From Roseateles_C aquae (GTDB lineage Bacteria; Pseudomonadota; Gammaproteobacteria; Burkholderiales; Burkholderiaceae_C), in the NCBI RefSeq assembly GCF_032337115.1, contig NZ_JAVXZY010000004.1:186001-250000 (forward strand): a DNA stretch of 64,000 nt. Reading direction: 5' to 3'. The stretch's first letter is position 1, and every line of letters starts with the position of its first letter. Shown here piece by piece: positions 1-9,476 of the stretch. The translations under genes and the position numbers were made by a program. The notes beneath the pieces are model-generated. The model was given only the letters and a program-made list of their open reading frames with translations, was not told where the DNA came from and searched no databases.

Positions 1-264
1 GGCGAGCAGGGGCTGTGGTACAGCGACAGCCGCGAGCAGCTGCAAGCGCTGCCCGCCACACCGGTGCAAGTCCTTGACGTGACCGGCGCGGGCGATGCCT
101 TTGCCGCTGGCGTTTGCGCCGCCCTGGTCCAGGATGCCGACGATCTTGCCGCCGCCTGCCGACTCGGCCAGCGCCTGGCCGCCCTGACGCTGCAAACCGA
201 TGCCACCGTCCACCCCGAGCTCAGCCCCGCGCTGCTCGACGCCCCTCACCTCCCGTTGGCCTGA
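1..264 (+). CDS. PfkB-family sugar/nucleoside kinase, C-terminal part (probable pseudouridine kinase)
   Basis: Only the last 87 residues lie in the window; the gene is open at base 1. They carry the PfkB signature 2, DVTGAGDAFAAG (about residues 23-34 of the fragment), in which the second Asp is the catalytic base and the Gly run forms the anion hole. The gene ends 21 bases before psuG on the same strand, the usual arrangement in which the kinase makes pseudouridine 5'-phosphate for PsuG. Family membership is clear from the motif. The substrate is inferred from the neighbour, because the sugar-binding N-terminus is not visible. Confidence 0.9.
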   Translation, partial: GEQGLWYSDSREQLQALPATPVQVLDVTGAGDAFAAGVCAALVQDADDLAAACRLGQRLAALTLQTDATVHPELSPALLDAPHLPLA

Positions 265-285
265 AGCCAGGCCTGAAGCCACGCC

Positions 286-1233
286 ATGAAGCAGCACACC
301 CACCCTCTTGAGTTTTCGGCCGAAGTGGCCCACGCCCGCGCGCTCGGCCAGCCCATCGTTGCGCTGGAGTCGACCATCATTTCCCACGGCATGCCCTACC
401 CGCAGAACGTGCAGACCGCCCGTGAGGTCGAGGCGCTGATCCGCGCCGAAGGCGCCGTGCCGGCCACGATTGCCATCATCGGCGGCAAGATCCGCATCGG
501 GCTGTCTGACGAAGAGCTGGAACTGCTCGGCCAGTCCAGCGATGCGATGAAGGTCAGCCGCCGCGACCTGCCCTATGTGCTTGCCACCGGCCGGCTCGGC
601 GCCACCACCGTGGCCGCGACGATGATCTGTGCCGCGCTGGCCGAGATCCCGGTCTTCGTGACCGGCGGCATCGGTGGCGTGCACCGCGGCGCCGAGACCA
701 GCTTTGACATCTCTGCCGATCTGCAGGAATTGGCGCGTACCTCAGTGGCCGTCGTCTGCGCCGGCGCCAAGAGCATCCTGGACATCGGCCTGACGCTGGA
801 ATACCTGGAGACCCATGGCGTGCCGGTGATCAGCATGGGCCAGGACAACTTCGCGGCCTTCTACACGCCGGACAGCGGCTTCAGGGCCGATTTCCGCATC
901 GACGATCCAGCCCAGCAGGCCGAGTTCCTGCGCTGCAAATGGGCGTTGGGGCTGGCCGGCGGGGTCGTCATCAGCAACCCGGTGCCGGCCCAGCAAGCGA
1001 TGCCACGCGCCGAGATCGACGCCATCACCGCGCAGGCGCTGCAGGAGGCCGCTGCCCAAGGCATCAGCGGCAAGGCCGTTACGCCATTTCTGCTGGCCCG
1101 CATCAAGGCGCTGACCGGTGGTCGCAGCCTGGCCACCAATATTGCCCTGGTCAAGCACAACGCACTGGCTGGCGCGCGGCTGGCCTGCGCCTTGCAGCAC
1201 AAACCAACTATGGACTTCACCAAGGCGCAATAA
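286..1233 (+). CDS. psuG: Pseudouridine-5'-phosphate glycosidase PsuG
   Basis: A 315-residue protein, the normal length for the family. PsuG reversibly cleaves pseudouridine 5'-phosphate to uracil and ribose 5-phosphate in the cytoplasm. The N-terminal block VALESTIISHGMPYPQN (about residues 25-41) and VTGGIGGVHRGAETSFD (about 125-141) are characteristic, the second supplying phosphate and metal contacts. The ATG at 286 follows the upstream PfkB kinase by 21 bases, so the two form a kinase-glycosidase operon for salvage of pseudouridine from RNA turnover. Nothing is odd about length or reading frame. Confidence 0.96.
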   Translation: MKQHTHPLEFSAEVAHARALGQPIVALESTIISHGMPYPQNVQTAREVEALIRAEGAVPATIAIIGGKIRIGLSDEELELLGQSSDAMKVSRRDLPYVLATGRLGATTVAATMICAALAEIPVFVTGGIGGVHRGAETSFDISADLQELARTSVAVVCAGAKSILDIGLTLEYLETHGVPVISMGQDNFAAFYTPDSGFRADFRIDDPAQQAEFLRCKWALGLAGGVVISNPVPAQQAMPRAEIDAITAQALQEAAAQGISGKAVTPFLLARIKALTGGRSLATNIALVKHNALAGARLACALQHKPTMDFTKAQ

Positions 1234-1301
1234 GAAACCAGCTGACGCAGGCTAAGCTGTGCGACCCACCTGATTTGCCCAACCCAGGAAGTCCACGCAG
1301 C

Positions 1302-2588
1302 ATGCGCAGCCCGATTGCCCGACTCAGCGTTCTTGTTCTCGTACTTGCCGGCGGCGGCTGGTGGTGGAAGCACAAACAGGCCGCCGAGCCCAATGCTGCC
1401 GATGCCGCCAAGGCCGCGGCGCCAGCGGCTTCAGGCGCCTCGGGTGCAGCCGGCAAGGGCGGACCACAAGCAGTCGGTGTGCTCAAGGCGCTGCTGCAGG
1501 ACGTGCCGGTGACGCTGGAAGCCAGCGGGACGGTGACCGCTCTGCGCAATGTCGATCTGCGTGCCCAGACCACCAGCACCGTGCGCGAGGTGCTGCTGAA
1601 GGACGGCGATGCGGTGCGCCAGGGTCAGGTCTTGCTGCGCTTTGACGACCGCGCCGACCGCGCCAACCTGGACAAGGCGCGCGCCCAGCTGGCGCGCAGC
1701 AAGGCTCAGCTGGGTGATCTGGAACGCCAGTACCGCCGTGCCCAAGAACTGCGGGCGCAAAACTTCGTCGCGCAAAACGCCGTCGATACCGCGCTGACGA
1801 ATCTCGAGGCGCAGCGCGCCCAGCTGCTGTCCGACGAGGCTGCGCTGCAATCGGCCAGCGTGGCTTTGAGCTACAACGAGCTGCGCGCACCGCTGGCCGG
1901 GCGCGTCGGCACGGTCAATGTCGTGGCCGGCAGCCTGGTGCAGGCCAGCGCTGCGGCCACGCCGCTGCTGGGCATTGCGCAGATCAACCCGATCGGCGTG
2001 AGCTTCAGCCTGCCCGAAACGCAGCTCGCCCCGCTGCTGGCCGCCACCCATGGCAGCAAGCAAAAAGACGATGTGCTGGAAGCCCAGGTGCTGATGCCGG
2101 GCGCTCGTGGGGCGCGCGGCGCGGCGGCCGAGGTGCCGGTCAAGGGCCGGGTCAATTTTGTTGACAACCAGGTCGACCCCAGCACCGGCACGATCAAGGT
2201 TCGCGCCGAGTTCGAGAACCAGAAAGAAACGCTCTGGCCGGGCCAGTATGTGCGGGTGCGGCTGACGCTGCGCACGATCAAGGACGCGGTGGTGGTGCCG
2301 CAGGCGGCCCTCATCCTGCGCGGCAACGAACGTTCGATCTATATCGTTGGCGCCGACAAGACGGCCCAGCTCAAACCGGTGCAGCTGCGCTACCCCTTTG
2401 GCGAGATGGCCGTGGTGGAAGGCATCGCCGCTGGCGACACCGTCGTCGTCGACGGCAAGCAGCACCTGCGGCCGGGCACGCCGGTGAAGGAACAGCCGGC
2501 GGCGGTCAACCCAGCGGCCGCACCGGCTAAACGAGCCTCGGAAGCGAGCGCACCAGCGGCAGCGGCGGCATCCGGAGCCAAGACATGA
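1302..2588 (+). CDS. RND efflux periplasmic adaptor (membrane fusion protein)
   Basis: 428 residues. The frame is open further upstream, but ATG 1302 gives a proper N-terminus: a short basic stretch, a hydrophobic anchor (about residues 8-22) and an Ala-rich linker. A lipoyl-type half (about 72-115, GTVTALRNVDLRAQTTSTV), a coiled-coil hairpin (about 115-185), the second lipoyl half and a beta-barrel follow in the order known for the HlyD/AcrA family. The last 40 residues are a low-complexity Ala/Pro tail. The TGA overlaps the pump ATG by four bases (ATGA), so the two are translationally coupled. No outer-membrane factor is encoded here, so an unlinked TolC-like channel is likely. Substrate unknown. 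Confidence 0.93.
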   Translation: MRSPIARLSVLVLVLAGGGWWWKHKQAAEPNAADAAKAAAPAASGASGAAGKGGPQAVGVLKALLQDVPVTLEASGTVTALRNVDLRAQTTSTVREVLLKDGDAVRQGQVLLRFDDRADRANLDKARAQLARSKAQLGDLERQYRRAQELRAQNFVAQNAVDTALTNLEAQRAQLLSDEAALQSASVALSYNELRAPLAGRVGTVNVVAGSLVQASAAATPLLGIAQINPIGVSFSLPETQLAPLLAATHGSKQKDDVLEAQVLMPGARGARGAAAEVPVKGRVNFVDNQVDPSTGTIKVRAEFENQKETLWPGQYVRVRLTLRTIKDAVVVPQAALILRGNERSIYIVGADKTAQLKPVQLRYPFGEMAVVEGIAAGDTVVVDGKQHLRPGTPVKEQPAAVNPAAAPAKRASEASAPAAAAASGAKT

Positions 2589-5500
2589 ACCTCACCGAGC
2601 TGTTCATCCGGCGGCCGGTGATGACCGTGCTGCTGAACCTGGCGCTGGTGATTGCCGGCCTCGCGGCCTGGAGCAAGATTCCAGTCGCCGCGCTGCCGTC
2701 CTACAACACGCCGGTGATCAATGTGCAGGCCAGCCTGCCCGGCGCCAGCCCGGAAACCATGTCCTCCTCGGTGGCGCTGCCGCTGGAGAAGCAGTTCTCC
2801 ACCATTGCCGGCGTCACGACGATCTCCTCGACCAATATCCTCGGCTCGACCTCGCTGACCATCGAGTTCGACCCCAGCCGCAATATCGACGCCGCGGCGC
2901 TCGATGTGCAGGCGGCGCTGTTCCGCTCGCTGCGCGCCTTGCCGGCCGAGATGACGCAGCCGCCGTCATACCGCAAGGTCAACCCGGCCGACGCGCCGGT
3001 GCTGATGGTGGCGCTGACCTCGCCGTCGATGAATCTGTCGGAGTTGAACGACTTCGCCGAGAACCTGATCACGCCCAGCCTGTCGACCATCGACGGCGTG
3101 GCCCAGGTGTCCATCTTTGGCCAGAAGCGCTATGCGGTGCGCATCCGCGTCCGCACCGAAGACCTGAACCAGCGCAATATCACGCTGGAAGAGCTGCAGG
3201 CCAGCATTCGCGGTGCCAATGCCAACACGCCGGTGGGCGTGCTCGATGGTTCGCGCCAGACGCTGACCATCCAGGCCAACAAGCAGCTGAAGAACGCCCG
3301 CGAGTTCGGCGGCATCGTGATCGCCTCGCGCAACGGCGCACCGATCTTTCTGCGCGATGTGGCCGATGTGCAGGACAGCTACGAGACGGTCAAGTCCTTC
3401 AGCAATTTCAACGGCGAACGCTCCATCGTGCTGGCCGTGCAACGCCAGCCCGATGCCAACACGGTCAAGGTGGTCGATGCGGTCAAGGCCATGTTGCCGC
3501 GCTTTGCCAGCCAGCTGCCGGCCTCGGTGCAGATGACGACGATGAACGACCGCTCGGTGTCGATCCGCGAGTCGCTGCACGATGTCTACTTCACGCTGGC
3601 GCTGACAGTGGCACTGGTGGTGATGGTGATCTACCTCTTCCTGCGCCGCGCGGTGGCCACGCTGATCCCGACGCTGTCGCTGCCGATCTCGCTGATCGGC
3701 GCGCTGACGCTCTTGTTCGCGCTGGGCTACAGCCTGGACAACATCTCGCTGCTGGGCATCACGCTGGCGGTGGGCCTGGTGGTCGACGATGCGATCGTGA
3801 TGCTGGAGAACATCGTCCGCCACGTCGAGGACGGCATGGAGCCCTTTGCCGCCGCCGTGCGCGGCGCGCGCGAGATGGCTTTCACCATCATGTCGATCTC
3901 GATCTCGCTGGTGGCGGTGCTGATCCCGATCTTCTTCATGCCCGGCGTCATCGGCCTCTTGTTCCACGAATTCGCCGTCGTCGTCGGGCTGTCCATCCTG
4001 GTCTCGGCCGTCGTCTCGCTGAGCCTGGTGCCGATGCTGTGCAGCCGTTTCCTGAAACCGCACCAGCATGTCGAGGAGAACGCGCTGGGCCGCGCCTTCG
4101 AGGCCGGCTTCAATGCCGTGCTCGCTGCTTACACGCGCAGCCTGGACTGGGCGCTGCAACGCCGCACGCTGATCCTCGGCGTGGCGCTGGCCAGCTTTGT
4201 GGGCACCGTCTGGCTCTATGGCGCCATTCCCAAGGGCTTTTTTCCTGAGGAAGACATCGGCCAGATCCAGGGCAGCACCGAAGCCAGCGAAGACATCAGC
4301 TTCAACGCGATGACGGTGCTGCAGGAACGCGTGGCCGCCCTGGTGAAAGACGACCCGGCGGTGGCCACGGTCTCGGCCGCCGTCGGCCAGGGCGGTGGTG
4401 GCGGCAATGCCAGCAACACCGGCCGGCTCTTCATCAACCTAAAGCCGCGTGGCGAGCGCCCGCCGATGCCGCAGGTGCTGGAAGGCCTGCGCAAGAAGCT
4501 GCGCAGCGTGCCGGGTATTGCCGTCTATCTGCGCCCGGTGCAGAACCTGCAGCTGGGCGGCCGGCAGAGCAAGAGCCGCTACCAGTACACGCTGCAATCG
4601 GTGGCCGCCGGCGAGCTGAACCAATGGGCCGTCAAGCTGCAGGACAAGTTGCGGGCCGACCCGCTGTTCCGCGACGTCACCAGCGATTCGCAACTGCGCG
4701 GCCTGGAGGCCAATCTGATCATTGACCGCGAGCGTGCCGCGCAGCTGGGCGTGCAGATGCAAGACCTGCGCAGCGCGCTGTACAACGCCTTTGGCGAGCG
4801 CCAGGTCTCCAGCATCTATGCCGAGAGCAATACCTACCAGGTGATCATGGAGGCCAGCGAGAGCGACCGGCTCAGCGAAGACGCCTTCAACAAGATCTAC
4901 TTGCGCGGCAAGAACGGCGTGCAGGTGCCGCTGACGGCCTTCGCCACCGTGCGCCGCGGCCTTGGCCCCACGGCCGTCAACCACCAGGGCCAGCTGCAGG
5001 CGATCACCCTGTCCTTCAACCTCGCGCCGGATGTGCCGCTCGGTGATGCCACCAACAAGCTCGATGGCTATGTGCGCGAGCTGCAGTTCCCGGCCAGCGT
5101 GATCACCAGCTATGGCGGCGATGCCGCCGTGTTCCAGGACTCCCAGGGCGGCCAGCTGCTCTTGATCGTGCTGGCGCTGGCGGTGATCTATGTGCTGCTG
5201 GGCGTGCTGTATGAAAGCTATATCCACCCGATCACCATCCTGGCCGGCCTGCCCTCGGCCGCGGTGGGCGCGCTGCTGACGCTACAGCTCTTCAATGTCG
5301 AGCTGACGGTGATCGCCACCATCGGCATCGTGATGCTGATCGGCATCGTCAAGAAGAACGCGATCATGATGATCGACTTCGCGCTCGATGCGCAGCGCAA
5401 CGGCGGCATGAGCCCGGCCGAGGCGATTCGCGAGGCCTGCATCCTGCGCTTCAGGCCCATCATGATGACGACGCTGGCTGCGCTGATGGGCGCGCTGCCG

Positions 5501-5701
5501 ATCGCGCTGGGCCTGGGCGCCGGCGCCGAGCTGCGCCAGCCGCTGGGCCTGGCCGTCGTCGGCGGGCTGATCGTCTCGCAGGCGGTGACGCTCTACATCA
5601 CCCCGGTGATCTACCTGGCGCTCGACCGCTTCAGCGGCCAGGGCCCGGACACGCGGGAGGTCACGCCGCTGCGCATGACCAGCCACGCCGCGGGCGACTG
5701 A
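2585..5701 (+). CDS. RND multidrug efflux transporter, inner-membrane pump
   Basis: 1038 residues, full length for the HAE-1/AcrB superfamily. It opens with the conserved MNLTELFIRRPVMTVLLN amphipathic helix and first TM. There are two large periplasmic loops and two sets of membrane helices. The proton-relay region is GITLAVGLVVDDAIVMLENI (around residues 390-410), containing the paired Asp residues of TM4. It resembles MdtB/MdtC-type subunits more than AcrB, but a single pump gene is present. It overlaps the adaptor gene by four bases and ends in a strong hairpin shared with the convergent GGDEF gene. Drug specificity cannot be read from sequence. Confidence 0.95.
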   Translation: MNLTELFIRRPVMTVLLNLALVIAGLAAWSKIPVAALPSYNTPVINVQASLPGASPETMSSSVALPLEKQFSTIAGVTTISSTNILGSTSLTIEFDPSRNIDAAALDVQAALFRSLRALPAEMTQPPSYRKVNPADAPVLMVALTSPSMNLSELNDFAENLITPSLSTIDGVAQVSIFGQKRYAVRIRVRTEDLNQRNITLEELQASIRGANANTPVGVLDGSRQTLTIQANKQLKNAREFGGIVIASRNGAPIFLRDVADVQDSYETVKSFSNFNGERSIVLAVQRQPDANTVKVVDAVKAMLPRFASQLPASVQMTTMNDRSVSIRESLHDVYFTLALTVALVVMVIYLFLRRAVATLIPTLSLPISLIGALTLLFALGYSLDNISLLGITLAVGLVVDDAIVMLENIVRHVEDGMEPFAAAVRGAREMAFTIMSISISLVAVLIPIFFMPGVIGLLFHEFAVVVGLSILVSAVVSLSLVPMLCSRFLKPHQHVEENALGRAFEAGFNAVLAAYTRSLDWALQRRTLILGVALASFVGTVWLYGAIPKGFFPEEDIGQIQGSTEASEDISFNAMTVLQERVAALVKDDPAVATVSAAVGQGGGGGNASNTGRLFINLKPRGERPPMPQVLEGLRKKLRSVPGIAVYLRPVQNLQLGGRQSKSRYQYTLQSVAAGELNQWAVKLQDKLRADPLFRDVTSDSQLRGLEANLIIDRERAAQLGVQMQDLRSALYNAFGERQVSSIYAESNTYQVIMEASESDRLSEDAFNKIYLRGKNGVQVPLTAFATVRRGLGPTAVNHQGQLQAITLSFNLAPDVPLGDATNKLDGYVRELQFPASVITSYGGDAAVFQDSQGGQLLLIVLALAVIYVLLGVLYESYIHPITILAGLPSAAVGALLTLQLFNVELTVIATIGIVMLIGIVKKNAIMMIDFALDAQRNGGMSPAEAIREACILRFRPIMMTTLAALMGALPIALGLGAGAELRQPLGLAVVGGLIVSQAVTLYITPVIYLALDRFSGQGPDTREVTPLRMTSHAAGD

Positions 5702-5705
5702 GTAC

Positions 5706-5729
5706 AGCAGCGCGGGATGCCGCGCTGCT
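5706..5729. terminator. Perfect 10-bp hairpin between convergent genes
   Basis: AGCAGCGCGG and CCGCGCTGCT pair perfectly around a 4-base loop (GATG). The hairpin starts five bases after the RND pump stop and includes the first bases of the GGDEF stop codon on the other strand. It could serve both genes as a bidirectional terminator. There is no T-run, so intrinsic termination is inferred only from position and stem strength. Confidence 0.6.
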
Positions 5730-7158
5730 AGTCGCCCCGGCGCTGCGCTTCCTTGTGCCGGTACATGTCCTGGTCGGCCAGGCGCAGCAGGGCCTGTGCA
5801 TCGCTGGCCATGCTGGGATAGAGGGCGATGCCCATGGCCGCCGTCACCGTCACTGCGGCGTTATGGCGTGTCAGGTAGATGGGCTGATCGATCAGCGCCA
5901 GCAGCTTGTCGCGCACCTGCTGGGCGGCTTCCATCGTGCCCACCTCGGGCAGGATGATCAGGAACTCGTCGCCGCCGATGCGGCCCACGGTATCGGCCTC
6001 GCGCAAGCCGCCGGCCAGGCGTTGCGCCACCGTCTTCAGCACCAGATCGCCGGCCTCATGGCCGTAACGGTCATTGACCGGCTTGAACTTGTTCAAATCG
6101 GCAAAGATCACCGCCAGCCCCTGGCCCTGGCGTTGGGCCTGGGCCAGCGCACGTTCCAGCCGGTCGTGCAGCAGGCGCAGCGAGGGCAGACCGGTCAGCG
6201 CGTCGTGATTGGCCAGATGGCGCACCACCTGCTCGGCACGGGTGCGCCGCGCCACCTCTTCCTTCAGCTCACCGAGGTTGTGCTCGACGGATTCGGCCAT
6301 CTCGTCGATCACCACCGACAGCTCGCCGAACTCCGAGCTGTCGGCCAGCCGGGTGCGCCCACCATGGCGCCCTGCCCGCACCCCCTGCGCCCAGCGCAGC
6401 AGCGCCAGCACCGGGCGGCGCACCGAGCGCTCGAAATTGATCGCCGCGGTGATCACATTGATGGCCAGCAGCAGCAGTGCCACCGCCGCCGCCAGGCTGG
6501 CCAGATCGACCTGACGCTGCAAGTCCTGACGCTCGGCCTCCAGCCGCGCATCAACCATTTTTCGCAGCTGGCGGATCGGCGCCATGATCTCGGCCTTGGC
6601 ATGACGGTAGCGCTCGCCATGCACCAGGTCCAGCGCCTGGCGCCATTCCTCCTGGCTCAGCGGCTGCGTCGAGCCGCGCATGTCCACCATGCCCATGGCC
6701 TGCTCTTCCAGGCCGGCCAGGGTGTCCGAGCGCTTTTTGGCGTCTTCCAGCAAGGCCAGCTCGGCAGCAGTAAAGCCGGCAGCTCGCATCCGCTCGATCA
6801 GCGACTGCCCAGGCGCCGGCGCCTCGCCGGGCTCGCCCGGCTTGTCCAGCTGCAGATCCCAGAAGGCGCTGTCATAGCCGGCCGGCCGCGGCGCCAGCCC
6901 TTCACGGATGCGCCAGATCTGGCGGAAGTAGTCGGCCTGGCGCACATCCTGCGTGACGATGAAGAGCCGCGCCATCAGCGTCAGCGAGTTGGAGCTGTCT
7001 TCCAGTTCCTCGGCCAGCTTGTAGCTGACAAAGCGGCGCGTCTGCGCTTCGTCCAGATTGCGATAGACCATCACCAGGTGCGCAAACGCCGCCGCCGTGA
7101 TGGCAACCAGGGCGATCTGCGCGGCCAGATTCAGGGCCAGCTTGGTGCGTATCAGCAT
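5728..7158 (-). CDS. Membrane-bound diguanylate cyclase (GGDEF) with periplasmic sensor
   Basis: 476 residues. TM1 spans about residues 7-31, then comes a periplasmic region of roughly 190 residues rich in helices and lacking a recognised sensor fold. TM2 (about 217-240) leads into a HAMP-like segment and a C-terminal GGDEF domain. The active-site GGDEF starts at residue 395, and the inhibitory-site motif READ lies five residues before it, so both catalysis and product inhibition look intact. It should make cyclic di-GMP in response to an external signal. It stands alone, convergent with the RND operon and 40 bases from the phosphatase gene upstream of it on the same strand. Confidence 0.94.
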   Translation of the reverse strand: MLIRTKLALNLAAQIALVAITAAAFAHLVMVYRNLDEAQTRRFVSYKLAEELEDSSNSLTLMARLFIVTQDVRQADYFRQIWRIREGLAPRPAGYDSAFWDLQLDKPGEPGEAPAPGQSLIERMRAAGFTAAELALLEDAKKRSDTLAGLEEQAMGMVDMRGSTQPLSQEEWRQALDLVHGERYRHAKAEIMAPIRQLRKMVDARLEAERQDLQRQVDLASLAAAVALLLLAINVITAAINFERSVRRPVLALLRWAQGVRAGRHGGRTRLADSSEFGELSVVIDEMAESVEHNLGELKEEVARRTRAEQVVRHLANHDALTGLPSLRLLHDRLERALAQAQRQGQGLAVIFADLNKFKPVNDRYGHEAGDLVLKTVAQRLAGGLREADTVGRIGGDEFLIILPEVGTMEAAQQVRDKLLALIDQPIYLTRHNAAVTVTAAMGIALYPSMASDAQALLRLADQDMYRHKEAQRRGD

Positions 7159-7198
7159 GTTTCGAGCTTAGCGCTTGGACCCCTGCTTGGCATCGGCC

Positions 7199-7663
7199 TC
7201 AAGCAGCCGCTTGACGCGCCTCAAACAGCGCCCGCGACGCGCGTTCGATCAGCGTCAACACGTTCTCGAAGCCAAGCGCGCTGCCAAAGTAGGGATCAGG
7301 CACCGGGCGGCCCTGCATCTCGGGCAGCAGATCGAGAAACATGCCCAGCTTGTGCGCCGCCTCGGGCGGGCAGATCTTGCGCAGCGCGGCGAGGTTGTCC
7401 TCGTCCATCGCCAGCACACGGTCAAAACGCTCAAAGTCCTCGGCCGTGACCCGGCGCGATTTCCAGCGCTTGGGTGGCGTGTAGCGGCGCTGCGCCAGGG
7501 CGGCCTGCGCCCGCGGGTCCATGACCTGGCCGCGCGGATGAGCGTGCGTACCGGCCGAGGCCACCAGATCCAGGCCCAGCGCACGGGCCTGCGCGGTGAA
7601 CACCACCTCGGCCATCGGCGAGCGGCAGATATTGGCTGTGCAGACCAGCAGCAGAGAACTCAT
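7199..7663 (-). CDS. Low-molecular-weight protein-tyrosine phosphatase
   Basis: 154 residues from the ATG at 7663; an upstream extension in frame adds only unconserved residues. The catalytic P-loop CTANICRS (C-X5-R-S) sits at about residues 8-15 and the general-acid loop DPYF lies near the C-terminus, both diagnostic of LMW-PTPs. In bacteria these dephosphorylate tyrosine kinases or arsenate-like substrates. No exopolysaccharide or arsenic genes are adjacent, so the target is open. It precedes the GGDEF gene on the same strand and may be cotranscribed with it. Confidence 0.93.
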   Translation of the reverse strand: MSSLLLVCTANICRSPMAEVVFTAQARALGLDLVASAGTHAHPRGQVMDPRAQAALAQRRYTPPKRWKSRRVTAEDFERFDRVLAMDEDNLAALRKICPPEAAHKLGMFLDLLPEMQGRPVPDPYFGSALGFENVLTLIERASRALFEARQAAA

Positions 7664-7909
7664 GCCGGCATCATAGGCGAGCCGGCGCTGCGAACCACCC
7701 AAAAGGGGGATACCGGCTGAGCCGTATCTGGCCAATGCGCAGGCGTGTTACGCCCGCATGGACGGGGGGGAAGGGGCTGGTCGCTGCGGCCCGACCTTGG
7801 CCTCTCTTCCCGCAGCCGGCGCAACCCGGCTGCCGCAGACTCCCTGAGCAGCCCGAGTTTGCGAAGGCCCTGCGGCCATTCACAAGCTCAGATCGGTATC
7901 AGAAGTACA

Positions 7910-8272
7910 TCAATGGCCGGCCTTGTGCAGCGGCAAACTGGCCGGCAATACCGGCGCCTCAAATACCGCCGCGGGTTTGGCAGCGACGATTTTCTCGACC
8001 GGCACATTGAAATAGCGCGCCAATTCACGGGCGATGCGAAAAAGCACCGGCTTACCGGTTTCGGCCCGTTTGATTGAGGCTATCGAAACTCGAAATCGGC
8101 CTTCCGCGCAGGCCTCCGCCATATCTTCCTGGCTTTGCAGCTTGGCCTGGCGCAAATCCTTCAGCACGCTGGAAACCAGAAATACCCGGCCTGGCGCCGC
8201 GCTGCGAATTTCCGGTGCGGCTGTAAAACCCGGCTGAGTGGCATCCAGCGCCTCATTGATCGTCCCGTACAT
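7910..8272 (-). CDS. Small HTH (XRE-like) transcriptional regulator
   Basis: 120 residues from ATG 8272, chosen over two upstream starts because GAGGGA lies seven bases before it. Residues about 34-95 (LKDLRQAKLQSQEDMAEAC...SIASIKRAETGKPV) form a lambda-repressor-like HTH in which SIASIKRAETG is the recognition region. The same HTH type is found fused to ATPase or cyclase domains in other Betaproteobacteria (from memory); here it is free-standing with short flanks. A repeated AACCTTCCGG element lies about 105 bases upstream of the start and may be its own operator. Target genes unknown. Confidence 0.8.
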   Translation of the reverse strand: MYGTINEALDATQPGFTAAPEIRSAAPGRVFLVSSVLKDLRQAKLQSQEDMAEACAEGRFRVSIASIKRAETGKPVLFRIARELARYFNVPVEKIVAAKPAAVFEAPVLPASLPLHKAGH

Positions 8273-9056
8273 GGCATTCCCTCGATGGTTGCAGCAGGTG
8301 CGGCGCGACAGCTGCCTTGCCATCGCTGCAGGACCGTCCCGCTTGGGATGCAATGTAGGAAATGAGGGGGAAATGAACCTTCCGGGAACCTTCCGGAAGG
8401 AGTCACCGTATCATTGCGACCAAAAATAGGGTTAACACCTACGTCAGCAAGCGGACTGGCACGATGTGGAGGCCCGCCGCTGCATCAGATCCAAACCAAA
8501 ACTGAGCGTCTGCCAAACCCACATTCGGTAGCGCAGCCGTTCTACAACTAAGGCAAGTATCGTTTCAAGGGCACGTGGGCGAAGGCACAGTGAGGCATCA
8601 CTTTGGCATCAAGAAACCCAAGCCTGAGAACATAGAGCCAACGCCCGGGCCGCTGCAGCTCTTTTGAAAATACGTCACATTGACACGTGCTGATACAGGT
8701 CGCGTCCAAGCCGCTGCCAGTATTTCGCCTGACAGCGTGGCCAACGGAATCAATTCCAGATCAGTCCGCAATATGAGTTGCCTTCGCTGGAGATGATCAC
8801 CCTATCCCATAGCTGATACAGGGCCTGTTCCCGCTAGCCCAAGGGTTTGAGCAAGGGCTTCATAAGGCGACGCATTTCGCGCCATCGATCCGAGTTCAGT
8901 GCTTGCGGTTCAGCTGCAGCAGATTTTTCGACGCGGCTGCAGACTCGGGCTTGCGCGGACATCGGTCATGGCTTGCCAGCGCGAATTGGGGGCAGTGCAG
9001 GAAAAGAAAGGTCTTATCAGTCAATGCAAGACCGCCCCCACAAGCAACTCAGGGTC
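8273..9056. other. 784-bp region without a supported gene
   Basis: The sequence is visibly richer in A and T than the flanks. No frame gives a protein with recognisable family features; open frames at 8847-9315 overlap the end of the real gene on the other strand and look random. The first 130 bases hold the promoter and operator-like repeat of the HTH regulator. The rest may be decayed mobile DNA, but no IS ends or transposase motifs were identified. Confidence 0.5.
8376..8400. promoter_or_regulatory. Direct plus inverted repeat upstream of the HTH regulator
   Basis: AACCTTCCGG occurs at 8376-8385 and again at 8387-8396, an 11-base spacing that puts both copies on one face of the helix. The second copy is the left half of a perfect 12-bp palindrome (8389-8400). 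It lies 104-128 bases upstream of the regulator start at 8272, a plausible operator for autoregulation. Function is inferred. Confidence 0.45.
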
Positions 9057-9458
9057 TCAAGTCCCGGGATTTTGGATCTGCGGGTCTGACGATGGATACA
9101 GCGCAGGCACACCACTTGAATTCAGCATGCTGAAAACCAGCACAACGCCACGCGTGGCCTGCGGCAGGCCAGACGGGTTCGGCACGCTGATACTGACCTG
9201 CGAAAGTTTGCCTTCCGTGATCGACGCCGGCACAAAGGATGTCGTCGGCGGCGTCGTTGTGTTGGTGACCATCGCACCGACCAATTGCAGGCCAGAGGCC
9301 GACGGAAGCACTTGATTGAACTGGGCCACCGCCGAAGGCGCCGGCAATGGGGACTTCGCCGATGAACCACCCGAATTGGTGTAGCTGCAGTGGGCATATT
9401 TACCCGTTGCATCAACCTTTGCCGTTACCGTGTAGACGTTCGGACCACTCGTTGCCAT
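9057..9458 (-). CDS. Small beta-rich protein, companion of the nSTAND regulator
   Basis: 133 residues from ATG 9458 with GGAG seven bases upstream. It lies 18 bases after the nSTAND regulator gene and is probably cotranscribed with it. There is no signal peptide or TM helix. Composition is Ser/Thr/Pro/Val-rich, suggesting an all-beta fold, with one Cys, and it ends in SSDPQIQNPGT. I do not recognise the family with certainty; the DPxIxN ending recalls small proteins annotated as DP-EP family (from memory, unverified). Function unknown. Constant pairing with the regulator would imply that it is ligand, effector or structural partner. Confidence 0.75.
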   Translation of the reverse strand: MATSGPNVYTVTAKVDATGKYAHCSYTNSGGSSAKSPLPAPSAVAQFNQVLPSASGLQLVGAMVTNTTTPPTTSFVPASITEGKLSQVSISVPNPSGLPQATRGVVLVFSMLNSSGVPALYPSSDPQIQNPGT

Positions 9459-9476
9459 TCAAAACTCCAAGTTGAT

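Noticed and set aside
939..1301. Upstream extension of the RND adaptor frame
   Set aside because: It reads through psuG in another frame; the membrane anchor begins at ATG 1302.
8847..9315. Plus-strand frames over the gene-poor region and the small nSTAND companion
   Set aside because: They overlap the better-supported minus-strand gene (ribosome site, spacing) and have no recognisable sequence.
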